From Micromonospora arborensis (GTDB lineage: Bacteria; Actinomycetota; Actinomycetes; Mycobacteriales; Micromonosporaceae): DNA of 64,000 nucleotides. A model generated the notes under the pieces. That model was given only the letters and a program-made list of their open reading frames with translations. It did no database searches and had not been told where the DNA came from. Shown one piece after another: positions 7,762-16,793 of this stretch. Each line of letters starts with the position of its first letter. Within the stretch, counting starts at the first letter, position 1. The DNA is taken from NCBI RefSeq assembly GCF_003205615.1, contig NZ_PYBV01000027.1, positions 128,678-192,677 on the forward strand, in the 5' to 3' direction. The position numbers and the translations under genes are program-made.

Positions 7762-8724
7762 TCAGCTCCGCAGGTCGAGCAGGGCCTTCCGTTCGACCTC
7801 GGTCAGCGGGCCACGGGCCTCGGCGGCGAGGCACTCGGCCAACTCGGTGCGGTTCTTCACGCCGAGGACCACGGTCGCCACACCGGGGACGCTCAGGGCG
7901 TACCGGTGGGCCAACGAGGCGGGCGACTCGCCGAACTCGGCGGCGAGCGCGCGGAACCGCTCCGCCCGGGCGAAGTCGACCGCGACCGGGGCGTCGTCCT
8001 CCACGGACCGGTCGATCTCCCCGGTGAGCGCTCCCGCCGCCACGGCACGAATAGCGATCACCGAGACGCCGTCGTCGACCGCGGCTCGGCGGATCTCGTC
8101 GTTGCGAGGCTCGGCCGACGCGCCGAGCAGCCACATGTCGCCACTGAGGTCAAGGGCGTTCACCACCGCCTGGACCGCATCCGGGCGCGGTTGCTGGTGC
8201 ATGGCGTCGATCACGGCCTGCGGGTGGCCGACACCGGTCAACCCCCAGGCCCGGATCTTGCCCTCGTCCCGCAGCCGTTCGAAGGTCGGCACCACCTGGT
8301 CGCGGTACAGGTCCCAGCCGAGGGTCCGGGGAGTGGGACCGGTCCAGCCCTGCGGGTGCAGTTGGGAGTGGAGCAGGAAGAGATCCAACTGCTCGCGGCC
8401 GAGACGCTCCAGGGTGGCGTGCAGGCTGCGGACCATCTTCTCCGGGAGATCACCACCGTCCTGCTCGGGCAGTTCGATCTTGCTGGTGACGAGGACGTCC
8501 GAGGCCGGAATGCCGCGCAGGGCGGCACCGGCGACGTTCTCGGCCGCGTAGCCGTCACCGTAGGTCGGGGCCAGGTCGAGCATCGTGACGCCACCGTCGA
8601 CGGCCGCCCGCACGGTCGCCACCGCCTCGGCGTGGTCGGTCGCCCCCCAGACACCGCCGATCCCGCCACCGCCCAGAGTGAGCGCGCTGACAGTGCCGAG
8701 ACGACCGAAATCCCTGCTTTGCAT
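7762..8724 (-). CDS. Aldo/keto reductase
   Basis: A 320-residue NADPH-dependent oxidoreductase of the AKR TIM-barrel family. Start ATG 8724 is chosen because GGAGGT sits 4 nt before it; an upstream start would add 16 residues unlike the family. The catalytic tetrad is visible as Asp and Tyr in DLAPTYGDG, Lys in VTSKIELPE and His in LFLLHSQLHP. The cofactor-binding C-terminal segment (VLGVKNRTEL) is present. It is the last gene of a four-gene minus-strand operon with an SDR, a UbiA prenyltransferase and a GT4. It may reduce a sugar or lipid intermediate of that pathway, or be a general detoxifying reductase; the substrate cannot be read from sequence. Confidence 0.9.
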   Translation of the reverse strand: MQSRDFGRLGTVSALTLGGGGIGGVWGATDHAEAVATVRAAVDGGVTMLDLAPTYGDGYAAENVAGAALRGIPASDVLVTSKIELPEQDGGDLPEKMVRSLHATLERLGREQLDLFLLHSQLHPQGWTGPTPRTLGWDLYRDQVVPTFERLRDEGKIRAWGLTGVGHPQAVIDAMHQQPRPDAVQAVVNALDLSGDMWLLGASAEPRNDEIRRAAVDDGVSVIAIRAVAAGALTGEIDRSVEDDAPVAVDFARAERFRALAAEFGESPASLAHRYALSVPGVATVVLGVKNRTELAECLAAEARGPLTEVERKALLDLRS

Positions 8725-8775
8725 CTGCACCTCCGTGACGGAACGTGGCCGCCATTCTACTGACCGGAACACCGC

Positions 8776-9924
8776 TCACATCAATGCGCCGGCCCGCGCC
8801 CCGTGGACCTGGAACAGCGCCGCGTACCGGTCCAGACATCCGTCCACACCGAACTCCTCCAGGGCCCGCTTGGCACCCTCGCGTCGGGTGTCGGCGTCCC
8901 AGCCGAGCACGTCCAGCAGCGCCACGCGCAGTCCGGCCGGGTCCCGCGGCTGGACGACCTTCCCCATCCCGGTCGCCAGGACCGGATACCGGCCACCGGG
9001 CAGGTCGGTGGTGACCGACGGGATACCGCACATCATCGCCTCGGCCTGCGCGATACCGAAGGACTCCGCGACGGAGGGCAGGGCGAACGCGTCGATGGAC
9101 GCGTAGAAATCGTTGATCTGCCGGCCGCGGAGCAGCCCGAGGATCCGGATCCGGGGATCCCGTTCGGCGGCGGCCCGGATCCGGTCGATCACGCTACCGC
9201 CCGCGACGGTCAGATAGTCGCCGCCGACCAGCAGCCGCGCCTCGGGATCCGGGATCTCGGCGAACGCGGCGACCAGGTAGTCCAGGCCCTTGTCCGGCAC
9301 GATCCGGCCGAGGAAGCCGATGTGCGGGCCACCGGTCTCCCGGTATGCCGCCTCCCCGCCGCGCCGGTCGAGGCAGGGCGCCGGGATCGCGGACCGCTGG
9401 CTGGACCGCAGGATCGACCAGAGTTCCGAGTACTGCGCCTGGTCGTCGCTGTTGACGACGACGGCGTCCGAGCGGCGCAGCGTGACCCGCGACGACACCC
9501 GCACCGCGGCCATCGCCGCCCGGGTCACCAGGGTGGGCGGCAGCCAGAGGTCGATGTGGTACGTGGTCACCACCGGTACCCGCAGCGGCAGGGCGGTGAT
9601 CAGCGCTCCCTCCAGCATCGGCAGGTGCAGGTTGACCACCCGCGAACGCCGGGCGACCCGGCGCACCAGGGACGCGAAGCCGGGACTGACCGGGCCACGG
9701 CCGATCGAGGCGACCACCGGGCTGCGGTAGACGTCGACGCCGTTGCGGCTCTCCCGCAGCGGAAGCGCCGGGTCGTGCCGGACAGCGACCACCGCCACCC
9801 GCCAGCCCCGCCCGGCGAGGCCCTCGGCGAGCACCCGGGCCACCTCGGTCAGCCCGCTGACGTAGGGCGAGTAGTAGTTGACCGCGACGCAGAGGTCGTA
9901 TTCGTGGGAGTCCTTGCTGCTCAC
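8776..9924 (-). CDS. Glycosyltransferase family 4 (GT-B), cluster copy 1
   Basis: A 382-residue retaining GT4. The acceptor-side N-terminus YYSPYVSGLTEVARVLAEG and the donor-site motif ESFGIAQAEAMMCG (E-x7-E type) are present. GTG 9924 is preferred because GGAG lies 6 nt upstream; a TTG 12 bp further up would overlap that site. It is clearly paralogous to the GT4 at 17962: both share SPYVSG/EPYVSG openings, CLDRRGGE..YRETGG and GFLGRIV. It lies 26 bp after the UbiA gene in the same operon. It likely adds a sugar to a lipid- or polyprenol-linked acceptor at the cytoplasmic face; donor and acceptor are unknown. Confidence 0.88.
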   Translation of the reverse strand: MSSKDSHEYDLCVAVNYYSPYVSGLTEVARVLAEGLAGRGWRVAVVAVRHDPALPLRESRNGVDVYRSPVVASIGRGPVSPGFASLVRRVARRSRVVNLHLPMLEGALITALPLRVPVVTTYHIDLWLPPTLVTRAAMAAVRVSSRVTLRRSDAVVVNSDDQAQYSELWSILRSSQRSAIPAPCLDRRGGEAAYRETGGPHIGFLGRIVPDKGLDYLVAAFAEIPDPEARLLVGGDYLTVAGGSVIDRIRAAAERDPRIRILGLLRGRQINDFYASIDAFALPSVAESFGIAQAEAMMCGIPSVTTDLPGGRYPVLATGMGKVVQPRDPAGLRVALLDVLGWDADTRREGAKRALEEFGVDGCLDRYAALFQVHGARAGALM

Positions 9925-9950
9925 GCGCTTCTCCAAGAGGTGTCGATCGG

Positions 9951-10940
9951 TTACCAGACGTGCCAGGCGCTGGCCACCATCGCCTGCGCCAGCACCGCGG
10001 CCCAGAGGCCGAGGTTGACCAGCAGCGCGCGGTCCCGGACGAGGTCCTCGACCGGATCACCACCGGAGCCGCCCATGGCGATCATCTGCAGGTAGCGGTG
10101 TACCGCGAACGCGGCGAACGGGAAGGTCAGCCCCGCGGTGACCGGCCCGTACGGCGGGGTCTGGGTCCAGACGAAGCCGACGTAGCCGATCAGCGCCGCC
10201 ACCAGGTTCACCACCACGACCTGGTCCAGGAAGTGGACCGAGTACGCGCGCAGCGCCGGCCGGTGCTCGCCGGCCTCACCACCCGCCGCCGACAGGGCGG
10301 CGAGTTCGTGGCGTCGCTTGCCGAGGGAGAGCGCGAGGCACGCGCAGTAGACCCCGATCAGCAGCGCCGGATGGACGGCCGCGCCGACGGCGATGGTGCC
10401 GGCCAGCACCCGCAGGACGAATCCGATGGAGACGACCGACACGTCGACCAGGGGCTGGTGCTTGAGCGCCAGGCAGTACCAGAGGTTGAGGGCGAGGTAG
10501 CCGGCGACGACGACGCCGGCCAGGGCGGGTAGCAGGGTGGTCAGGGCGGCGGTGCCGGCGAGCAGGCCGACGAGGAGTACGACCGCGGCGGTCGTGCTCA
10601 CCCGCCCGCTGGCCAGTGGACGGTTTCGTTTGACCGGGTGCACCCGGTCGCGCTCCCGGTCCCTCAGGTCGTTGAAGACGTACACGGCCGAGGCGGCGGA
10701 CAGGAAGCTCAGTAGCGTGCCGAGCAGCGGCACGAGATGGGTCACCGCGGCGCCGGGGGCCGCCACGAGCGGTGCCGCCAGCACCAGGCCGCCCTTGACC
10801 CACTGGCGGGGCCGCAGCAGGACGAACAGTCCGGTGAGGCGGGCCAGTGGTTTCAGCGCCTGTACGGCGGCCGCCGGGTCGACGGAGACCACGGGCAGGT
10901 CCGGCGAGGTGGGGTTCGGGACTTCCAGGGCGTGATTCAT
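9951..10940 (-). CDS. UbiA-family prenyltransferase, decaprenyl-phosphate phosphoribosyltransferase-like
   Basis: A 329-residue membrane protein with about nine TM helices. The first aspartate motif is NDLRDRERDRVHPVKRNRP and the second is around LALKHQPLVDV. The HP-x-K-x-x-RP form is that of the DPPR synthase branch (mycobacterial Rv3806c), which moves a phosphoribosyl group from PRPP to polyprenyl phosphate, rather than of quinone-type UbiA enzymes. ATG 10940 follows GGAGAGG. Its place between an SDR epimerase and a GT4 suggests it makes a polyprenyl-phosphate sugar for this cluster. It could be a specialised paralogue beside a housekeeping copy elsewhere; that is inference. Confidence 0.87.
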   Translation of the reverse strand: MNHALEVPNPTSPDLPVVSVDPAAAVQALKPLARLTGLFVLLRPRQWVKGGLVLAAPLVAAPGAAVTHLVPLLGTLLSFLSAASAVYVFNDLRDRERDRVHPVKRNRPLASGRVSTTAAVVLLVGLLAGTAALTTLLPALAGVVVAGYLALNLWYCLALKHQPLVDVSVVSIGFVLRVLAGTIAVGAAVHPALLIGVYCACLALSLGKRRHELAALSAAGGEAGEHRPALRAYSVHFLDQVVVVNLVAALIGYVGFVWTQTPPYGPVTAGLTFPFAAFAVHRYLQMIAMGGSGGDPVEDLVRDRALLVNLGLWAAVLAQAMVASAWHVW

Positions 10941-10968
10941 GGCGGACCTCTCCTTGCTCCATGGAGTG

Positions 10969-12000
10969 TCAGAACAGCGCCTTCGCCAGGCTCAGGGCGC
11001 CCTGCTTCCAGGGATCGCGGTGAGTACGTCCGGCGCTGCGCCGCGCCCCGGCGGCGTTCGCCCGCCACCACTCGTACGTCTTCAACAACGCCTGTTCGTT
11101 GCTGAACCGCGGACTGAATCCGAGCCGCTGCGTCGCCCGGTCGATCGAGACGTACGAGTCTCGGGTGAGCTTGTGCACGAGTCGCTTGTAGACCGGGGAG
11201 AGGCGCGTCGCGGCGAGTACGCGCAGCGCGGCGACGGCGGGCCCCACCGGCATGGCCAGGACCCGCCTGCCGTGGCCGGCGGCGTCCAGGACCGCCTGGA
11301 AGTCCTCCCGTAGGGTGCGGAACTCACGCGCGCCGATGTTGAACGTGTCGTTGGCCATGTCGTCGGGCGCCTCGCAGATCAGCTGAATCGCCGCACAGAG
11401 GTCCTCGACGTCGAGCATCTGGGTGGCGACATCGCCGCCGCCGATCAGCGGGAAGTGCCGGCCCTCGTCAGCCCACTCGAAGAGCATGGCGAAGAGACCG
11501 AGACGCTCCTCGCCGAGGAAGGTCTTGGGCCGCACGATCGGGGCACAGAGGCCCTGTTCGCGATGCCGGAGCACGGCGGTCTCGGCGCCGAGCTTCGCGG
11601 CCGAGTAGGGGTCCACCGGTTCGCACGGGTAGTCCTCCGGCGTGGGGCAGTCCCGGGGCAGTCCGTAGACGGCGGTGGACGAGATGTGCACGAACCGGTC
11701 CACACCGGCCCGCCGCGCCGCGGCCAGCGCCGACCCGGTGCCCTCCACGTCCACCGATCGGATCTCCGCCGCCCGGTGGCTGGGCAACGCGGCGGCGGAG
11801 TGGATGACCACGTCGGCGGAGCGGAAGGCGCGGGTCATCGCCTCGACGTCCCGGACGTCGGCCCGGACGAAGGTCGCCCGCCCTCGCACCCGGGGCGCGA
11901 GTGGACGGATGTCCACTCCGGTCCAGGTCACTCCCGGCCAGGGGCGCGCCAACAGCGCGGTGCCCAACATGCCGGCGGCTCCGGTCACCACAACGTGCAC
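10969..12000 (-). CDS. NAD-dependent epimerase/dehydratase (extended SDR)
   Basis: A 343-residue extended SDR. The Rossmann motif TGAAGMLG is at the N-terminus, Asp of VDIRP follows beta-2, and the catalytic residues are Ser in HISSTAVYG and Tyr/Lys in YSAAK. Length and C-terminal sugar-nucleotide domain fit UDP-sugar epimerases and dehydratases. GTG 12000 is chosen because GGAGG precedes it by 5 nt; a GTG 6 bp upstream would overlap that site. It is the first gene of the leftward operon (gaps of 28, 26 and 51 bp). It probably prepares a nucleotide or polyprenyl sugar used by the neighbouring transferases. Confidence 0.88.
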   Translation of the reverse strand: MHVVVTGAAGMLGTALLARPWPGVTWTGVDIRPLAPRVRGRATFVRADVRDVEAMTRAFRSADVVIHSAAALPSHRAAEIRSVDVEGTGSALAAARRAGVDRFVHISSTAVYGLPRDCPTPEDYPCEPVDPYSAAKLGAETAVLRHREQGLCAPIVRPKTFLGEERLGLFAMLFEWADEGRHFPLIGGGDVATQMLDVEDLCAAIQLICEAPDDMANDTFNIGAREFRTLREDFQAVLDAAGHGRRVLAMPVGPAVAALRVLAATRLSPVYKRLVHKLTRDSYVSIDRATQRLGFSPRFSNEQALLKTYEWWRANAAGARRSAGRTHRDPWKQGALSLAKALF

Positions 12001-12408
12001 TTCCACCTCCCGTTTCGAAGAAATGCCGCGCTCTCGACGGCAGTGTCACGACTGCACAGCGGCCACGTTTCCGGAATTCGCCTTTATCGGATATTCACCG
12101 ACCGACCATCCGCCGGTCACCGTTACCGACCAATCGGGCCGGCCCGCCAAATGCCGGGCAAGTCGCATACCGGACCGATCCCGCCCGCCCTGCCGACGCC
12201 AGCTCCGTGCGATCGTCGATAGGCTGCGCGTGCCCATCCGGCGGCTCCTTCCTCGGTGGTGAATCCGGTATTAGCACTCGTGACGCTAGTGAGTGACGAT
12301 TGCCCCCTCCTTGGTGTGCGGAACAAGCTTCGAGCAAGGTGCCGATCGATACCTTTTCCCGGCCGGTACCGACCTCGGCGGGAACCGGAGCCACGTAAAG
12401 GAGTTGCC
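12001..12408 (+). promoter_or_regulatory. 408-bp divergent promoter region of the glycan cluster
   Basis: No convincing gene is seen here. The region separates the leftward SDR operon from the rightward EEP-led genes and is more A/T-rich than its surroundings around 12070-12110. It contains a direct repeat GTGACG at 12280 and 12293 (13-bp period) within GTGACGCTAGTGAGTGACG. The SARP at 14877 would be expected to bind direct repeats, so this is a candidate site, though the spacing is not the classical 11 bp. A GGAG ribosome site for 12409 closes the region. Confidence 0.4.
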
Positions 12409-13611
12409 ATGACGGAAGCGGCGGCAAGAACGACCGCAATAATGGACGAAAAGGATCCGGAGTTGTCGCCGGAGCCTTCTACCCGGTCCCGCCGGGCCCG
12501 TTGGGGGGTGCGCCTCGCGGCCGTGTCCTGCGTGGGCTGGCTGGTCGTCGTCGTGCTGCACCATCTACTCAGCGCCCGGACGTACGTGTGGGGACCGGTG
12601 GACCTGCTCCCGCCGATCGCCTGGGCGGCGGTCCCGGTGGTGCTGCTGCCCATCGCCTGGCTGGCGCGGCCGATGCGCAGGCGGCTGGTCGGGGCGGCAC
12701 TGCTCGCCCTCGTGCTCGGCATCGGCTACAGCGGAATCAACTTCGCGACGGTGTTCTACACCCCGCCACCGGCGCCCGCCGACGCCGTCAAGGTGGTGAC
12801 CTGGAACACCGAGTACTGGGACCAGGACCGGCGCAACGGCGGGGAGCAGCGCACCACCACGGGGCAGTTCTACGACTTCCTGCGCGAGATGGACGCCGAC
12901 GTCTACCTGCTGCACGAGTACGCCAACGTCGACGACTCGCTGGTCGACGTCTTCGCGCAGGCGTACGAGATCGACCAGACGGCGCAGTTGAACGCCGCGT
13001 TCCCCGGCTACACGATCGTCCGCGAGGGGCGCAACATCACGCTCACCCGGCTGCCGGTGGTCGGGCACGCATGGCTCGACTCGCAGCCGTACCTGCCGGA
13101 CGATCTGAAACCGGTGCCGCCGGCCCTCGTCGACCGACCGCTGTTCTACAGGTCACAGGCGCTGCGTACCGACATCCGGGTCAACGGCCAGGTCGTGTCG
13201 TTTTACAACTCCCACATCTTCCAGCCGCCGGTGCGGATCCTGCTGCTGCGTAGCGACGACGACCGGAACATGTTCGAGATCGACCGGCTCAACTTCGAGA
13301 TCCGACAGGCCAGCTACCGGGCCATCGCCGCCGACCTGAAGAAGAACCCGAACCGGGCGGTGATGGCCGGCGACCTGAACACCTCACCGTCGATGAATCT
13401 CCTCGACATGGTCTCCGACCGACTGGTCGACCAGAGCAGGGCGCTCTCCTCGCTCTACCCGGTCACCTGGCCCGTGGGCGACAAGCCACGAATGTGGCGT
13501 ATCGATTGGCTCTTCACCACTCCGGACATCAAGGTGCACAATTATGACCTGACCCTCCCCAAGGGTCTGTCCGACCACAAGGCCCAGCAGTTCGTCATCT
13601 CCGCACCCTGA
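12409..13611 (+). CDS. Membrane-anchored endonuclease/exonuclease/phosphatase-family protein
   Basis: A 400-residue protein. The first 45 residues are polar, then three TM helices span about residues 40-115, and an outward-facing EEP catalytic domain follows. Catalytic signatures are TWNTEYW, YNSHIF, AGDLNTSPS and the final LSDHKAQQF (SDH motif). ATG 12409 has GGAG 5 nt upstream. The family includes DNases, phosphodiesterases and sphingomyelinase-like lipases; in an envelope-glycan setting a lipid or polyprenyl-phosphate phosphoesterase is plausible but unproven. It is the first rightward gene after the divergent promoter region. Confidence 0.85.
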   Translation: MTEAAARTTAIMDEKDPELSPEPSTRSRRARWGVRLAAVSCVGWLVVVVLHHLLSARTYVWGPVDLLPPIAWAAVPVVLLPIAWLARPMRRRLVGAALLALVLGIGYSGINFATVFYTPPPAPADAVKVVTWNTEYWDQDRRNGGEQRTTTGQFYDFLREMDADVYLLHEYANVDDSLVDVFAQAYEIDQTAQLNAAFPGYTIVREGRNITLTRLPVVGHAWLDSQPYLPDDLKPVPPALVDRPLFYRSQALRTDIRVNGQVVSFYNSHIFQPPVRILLLRSDDDRNMFEIDRLNFEIRQASYRAIAADLKKNPNRAVMAGDLNTSPSMNLLDMVSDRLVDQSRALSSLYPVTWPVGDKPRMWRIDWLFTTPDIKVHNYDLTLPKGLSDHKAQQFVISAP

Positions 13612-13683
13612 CCGAGATGAGCGGCACATTGACGCGAAACACGCGGCAGCGGGCAATCCCGAGCATTTAACGAGCATGAAACC

Positions 13684-13711
13684 GATCGACTATTGTCTGC
13701 CGATGTCGATC
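13684..13711 (+). promoter_or_regulatory. Inverted repeat GATCGAC-N14-GTCGATC upstream of a GT2 gene
   Basis: Perfect 7-bp arms with a 14-nt spacer lie about 100 bp upstream of the GT2 start at 13812, in a 200-bp gap after the EEP gene. It is too weak for a terminator and has no T-tract, so an operator is the more likely reading. A chance occurrence in GC-rich DNA is possible. Confidence 0.3.
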
Positions 13712-13811
13712 AGGCACTAAGGTGGTCGACGGGTCTTCTCGACGACGAGAAACCGACGAGTAGGTGTCGTCCACCTCCCAGCGCAGCCGAATTCCTGCCC
13801 GAGGAGCATCG

Positions 13812-14837
13812 ATGAAGCCCGCCAAGACGCCACTGGTGTCAGTGGTAATCCCCTGCCACAACAGCCGGAAGACCATCGCCCTGAGCGTGCTCTCGGCATT
13901 GCACCAGACCCACCCGTCGATCGAGGTCATCGTCGTCGACGACGCCAGCACCGACGAGACGCCGGGGATCGTCGGAAAGCTCGGCTGCACGCTCATCGAA
14001 CTGGCCGACAATGTCGGCGCCGGCCCCGCCCGCAACCGCGGCATAGCCGCAAGTAGCGGCGACATCCTCTTCTTCCTCGACTCCGATGTCGCCCTCGCCC
14101 CCGACGCGGTCGCCAACGCCGTGAAGATCTTCGAGGAGAACCCGTCCTACGGAGCCGTCTGGGGTGTCTACGGCGACCGCCCCCTGGTCGACGACGGCGT
14201 GGTGGAGTGGGTGCAGGTGCTCTACGGCCACTACCGCGCCACCCGCAAGCTCGGGCCGGCACGGACCGGCCACTTCGCCAGCGGCGCCGTACCCCGCCGG
14301 GTCATCGACGACATCGGGGCGTTCGACGAGCGGCTGCTCGGCCAGTACGCCAACGAGGACCATGAGTTCAGCCTCCGGATCGCGGAGCACTACCCGGTCA
14401 CCCGCACCCTGTCCGTGGTCGGTTACCACGACGACGACGACCAACTGTCCTCGATCCTGCGGAAGCTCTACCGGCGGGCTGGCTCACTGGTTCCCCTCGT
14501 CCTCAAGCAACGCGAGCTGAAGCCCGAGCGGGAGGCCACCCACCGGCCCGCCGAGGTCGCGGCCGCCTTCCTGGCCACCACCAGCCTCCCCCTGGTGCTG
14601 TTCTCCCCCTACCTGGCGGTCGTCCCGGTCGCCTTCCTGACGTGGTTCATCGGCGTCGACCTCCCCCTGCTGAGCTACGTCCGACGCACCGCGGGCTGGC
14701 GGATGGTCCCGCCGAGCGCCCTACTCAGTTTTCTGTACAGTCTCGCGATTTCCGCGGGCGCGTTGAGTGGTGGCCTGCGCTACGTGCTCGACGCCCGCTT
14801 CCGACAGAGGTACCGGACACCCGCCGGCGTCCATTAG
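13812..14837 (+). CDS. Glycosyltransferase family 2 with C-terminal membrane helices, cluster copy 1
   Basis: A 341-residue inverting GT2. The GT-A domain begins VSVVIPCHNS, with DDASTDETP, GAGPARNRG and the metal-binding DSDV, and the acceptor-site acid in NEDHEFSLRI. Two or three hydrophobic helices (about residues 240-315) anchor it. ATG 13812 has GAGGAG upstream. It is paralogous to the GT2 at 19127 (shared ARNRG/ARNLG, FFLDSDVAL/FFVDSDVAL and C-terminal TM layout). It likely transfers a sugar to a lipid carrier or membrane acceptor; specificity is unknown. Confidence 0.88.
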   Translation: MKPAKTPLVSVVIPCHNSRKTIALSVLSALHQTHPSIEVIVVDDASTDETPGIVGKLGCTLIELADNVGAGPARNRGIAASSGDILFFLDSDVALAPDAVANAVKIFEENPSYGAVWGVYGDRPLVDDGVVEWVQVLYGHYRATRKLGPARTGHFASGAVPRRVIDDIGAFDERLLGQYANEDHEFSLRIAEHYPVTRTLSVVGYHDDDDQLSSILRKLYRRAGSLVPLVLKQRELKPEREATHRPAEVAAAFLATTSLPLVLFSPYLAVVPVAFLTWFIGVDLPLLSYVRRTAGWRMVPPSALLSFLYSLAISAGALSGGLRYVLDARFRQRYRTPAGVH

Positions 14838-14876
14838 TACGCCGGCCTGCGTCAGACGTGATGACGGGGAGAGCAT

Positions 14877-16751
14877 GTGAGGATCCGACTACTGGGACCC
14901 ATCGAGGTGGAGTCAGCGGGTGGCCCGCTGGATGTGGGGCCACGTCAGCGTCGCGCGGTCCTGGCGGCCCTGGCCGTGGACGCCGGCACGCCGGTGTCGA
15001 TCGACACCCTGACCGAACGGGTGTGGGGGCCGGCGGCTCCGGAGGCGCCCCGCAGCGCCCTCTACGCCCACGTCGCCCGGCTGCGCCGGGCCCTGGCGCA
15101 GGTCGACGACGGCTCCGGCAGACCCATCGGCCTGAGTCGCCACGGGGACGGCTACGTGCTGGACGTCGAGCGCCAGCAGGTGGACCTGCACCGGTTGAAC
15201 CGTCTCATCGACACCGGCCGCGCGGCGACGCGGATCAGCGACGAAAAGCCGATCGCCGCGCTGCGCGAGGCGATGGACCTGTGGCGGGGGGATCCACTCG
15301 CCACCCTGGCCAGTGACTGGGCCAACCGGGTCAGGCGCAGCGTGGCATCGCAGTTGATCAGCTTGGCCGGCGCCTGGGGCGCCGAGGAGCTACGACTCGG
15401 CAACCCGGAAGCGGTCGCCGAGCGGCTGGCCCGGATCCTCGGCTCGTACCCGCTCGCCGAACCGCTCGTGTCGCTGCAGATGCGGGCGCTCTGCGCGATG
15501 GGACGTACCCCCGAGGCGTTGCAGTACTACGTCGACACCCGCGCGCAGGTCGTCGAGCAGTTCGGCGCGGAGCCCGGCCCCGAGCTGCGCAACCTGCACG
15601 TCGCCATCCTCCGCGGCGAACTCGACGAGCCGTACCCGGGCAACGCCGGCCCGGTCTCCACCCCGATCCGGCACGTTCCGCGGCAGCTACCCGCCGACAT
15701 CGTCCGGTTCTCCGGCCGGCACGGCGACCTCGCGCCGATCCTGAGCTGGCTGAACCCCGCCAGCACAAGGGAATCGGCTCCGGTCGTGTCGATCTACGGG
15801 GCCGCCGGGGTGGGGAAGTCCACCCTGGCCATCCACGCCGCGCACAAGCTCACCAGGCGGTACCCGGACGGCCAGTTGTACATCGCCCTGCGCGGCACCA
15901 GCGTGGACGCGGAGCCGCTGACGCCGGTCGACGCACTCGCCCGGCTGCTGCGCACCCTCGGGGTCAGCATGAGCTGCGACCAGGAGCAGGTCGACGAGGC
16001 CGCGGCCCTGTTCCGCTCGGTCGTCGCCGGGCGGCGGCTGTTACTGGTCCTCGACAACGCCGTCGACGCCGCCCAGGTGCGCCCGTTGCTGCCCAGCGGC
16101 GCCGGCTGCCGGACGCTGGTGACCAGCCGTCAGCCCCTGGCGGGGCTCAGCGACGTGCGCCAGCTACGCGTCGGACCACTCACCGTCCCGGACGCCATCG
16201 CGCTGCTGAGCCACTGGGTCGGCGCCGAACGGGTGGCGGCGGAGCCGGAGGCCGCGACCGCGATCGCCGAGTGGTGCGAATGCCTGCCGCTGGCGCTGCG
16301 CATCGTCGGCGCCCGCCTCGTGGCCCGCCCCGGATGGCCGCTCGCCGAGCTGCGCGACCGGCTCGCCGACGAGCGCCGCCGGCTGGACAATCTCGAGTTC
16401 GACGGTGTCGGCCTACGGGCCAGCATGGCCGGCTCCTACGACCGTCTCTCCGGCAGCTCGGACCGCTCCGAGCGCGCCATCGCCGAGGCGTTCAAGTTGC
16501 TGGGCACGTCGCCGATGACGGAACTCAGCCGGTCGACCGCCGCCCAGGTGCTCGCCCGCTCGGAGGCACACACCGAACGCATCCTGGAGCGTCTGGTCGA
16601 CGCGCAACTGTTGGAGACCTCGACGCCGGGCAGTTACCGAATGGGTGAACTGCTGCGGCTGTACGCCCGGGAACGCTTCGGCGGGCCCGAGGGAGAAATG
16701 ACCGGCGAACTGTCGGACAAGGAAGAAGCAAGCGGTTCGCGGTTAGCGTGA
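14877..16751 (+). CDS. SARP-family transcriptional regulator with NB-ARC domain
   Basis: A 624-residue AfsR/DnrI/RedD-type activator. An OmpR-like winged helix comes first (about 1-95, MRIRLLGPIEVE...), then a bacterial transcriptional activation domain (about 100-245, helical, with YPLAEPLVSLQMRALC), then an NB-ARC-type NTPase with Walker A GAAGVGKST at residues 308-316 and LLLVLDN as Walker B. There is no long C-terminal TPR array, so it is shorter than AfsR. GTG 14877 follows GGGGAGA. SARPs usually activate secondary-metabolite clusters; here it sits inside the glycan cluster and is the likely pathway-specific activator. Confidence 0.92.
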   Translation: MRIRLLGPIEVESAGGPLDVGPRQRRAVLAALAVDAGTPVSIDTLTERVWGPAAPEAPRSALYAHVARLRRALAQVDDGSGRPIGLSRHGDGYVLDVERQQVDLHRLNRLIDTGRAATRISDEKPIAALREAMDLWRGDPLATLASDWANRVRRSVASQLISLAGAWGAEELRLGNPEAVAERLARILGSYPLAEPLVSLQMRALCAMGRTPEALQYYVDTRAQVVEQFGAEPGPELRNLHVAILRGELDEPYPGNAGPVSTPIRHVPRQLPADIVRFSGRHGDLAPILSWLNPASTRESAPVVSIYGAAGVGKSTLAIHAAHKLTRRYPDGQLYIALRGTSVDAEPLTPVDALARLLRTLGVSMSCDQEQVDEAAALFRSVVAGRRLLLVLDNAVDAAQVRPLLPSGAGCRTLVTSRQPLAGLSDVRQLRVGPLTVPDAIALLSHWVGAERVAAEPEAATAIAEWCECLPLALRIVGARLVARPGWPLAELRDRLADERRRLDNLEFDGVGLRASMAGSYDRLSGSSDRSERAIAEAFKLLGTSPMTELSRSTAAQVLARSEAHTERILERLVDAQLLETSTPGSYRMGELLRLYARERFGGPEGEMTGELSDKEEASGSRLA

Positions 16752-16793
16752 GTCACCAGCTCGATTCCTTTCCATGATCGGAGAAGGTGCCGC

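Noticed and set aside
12256..12408. N-terminal extension of the EEP protein
   Set aside because: The extension is unlike the family, and ATG 12409 has a good ribosome site.
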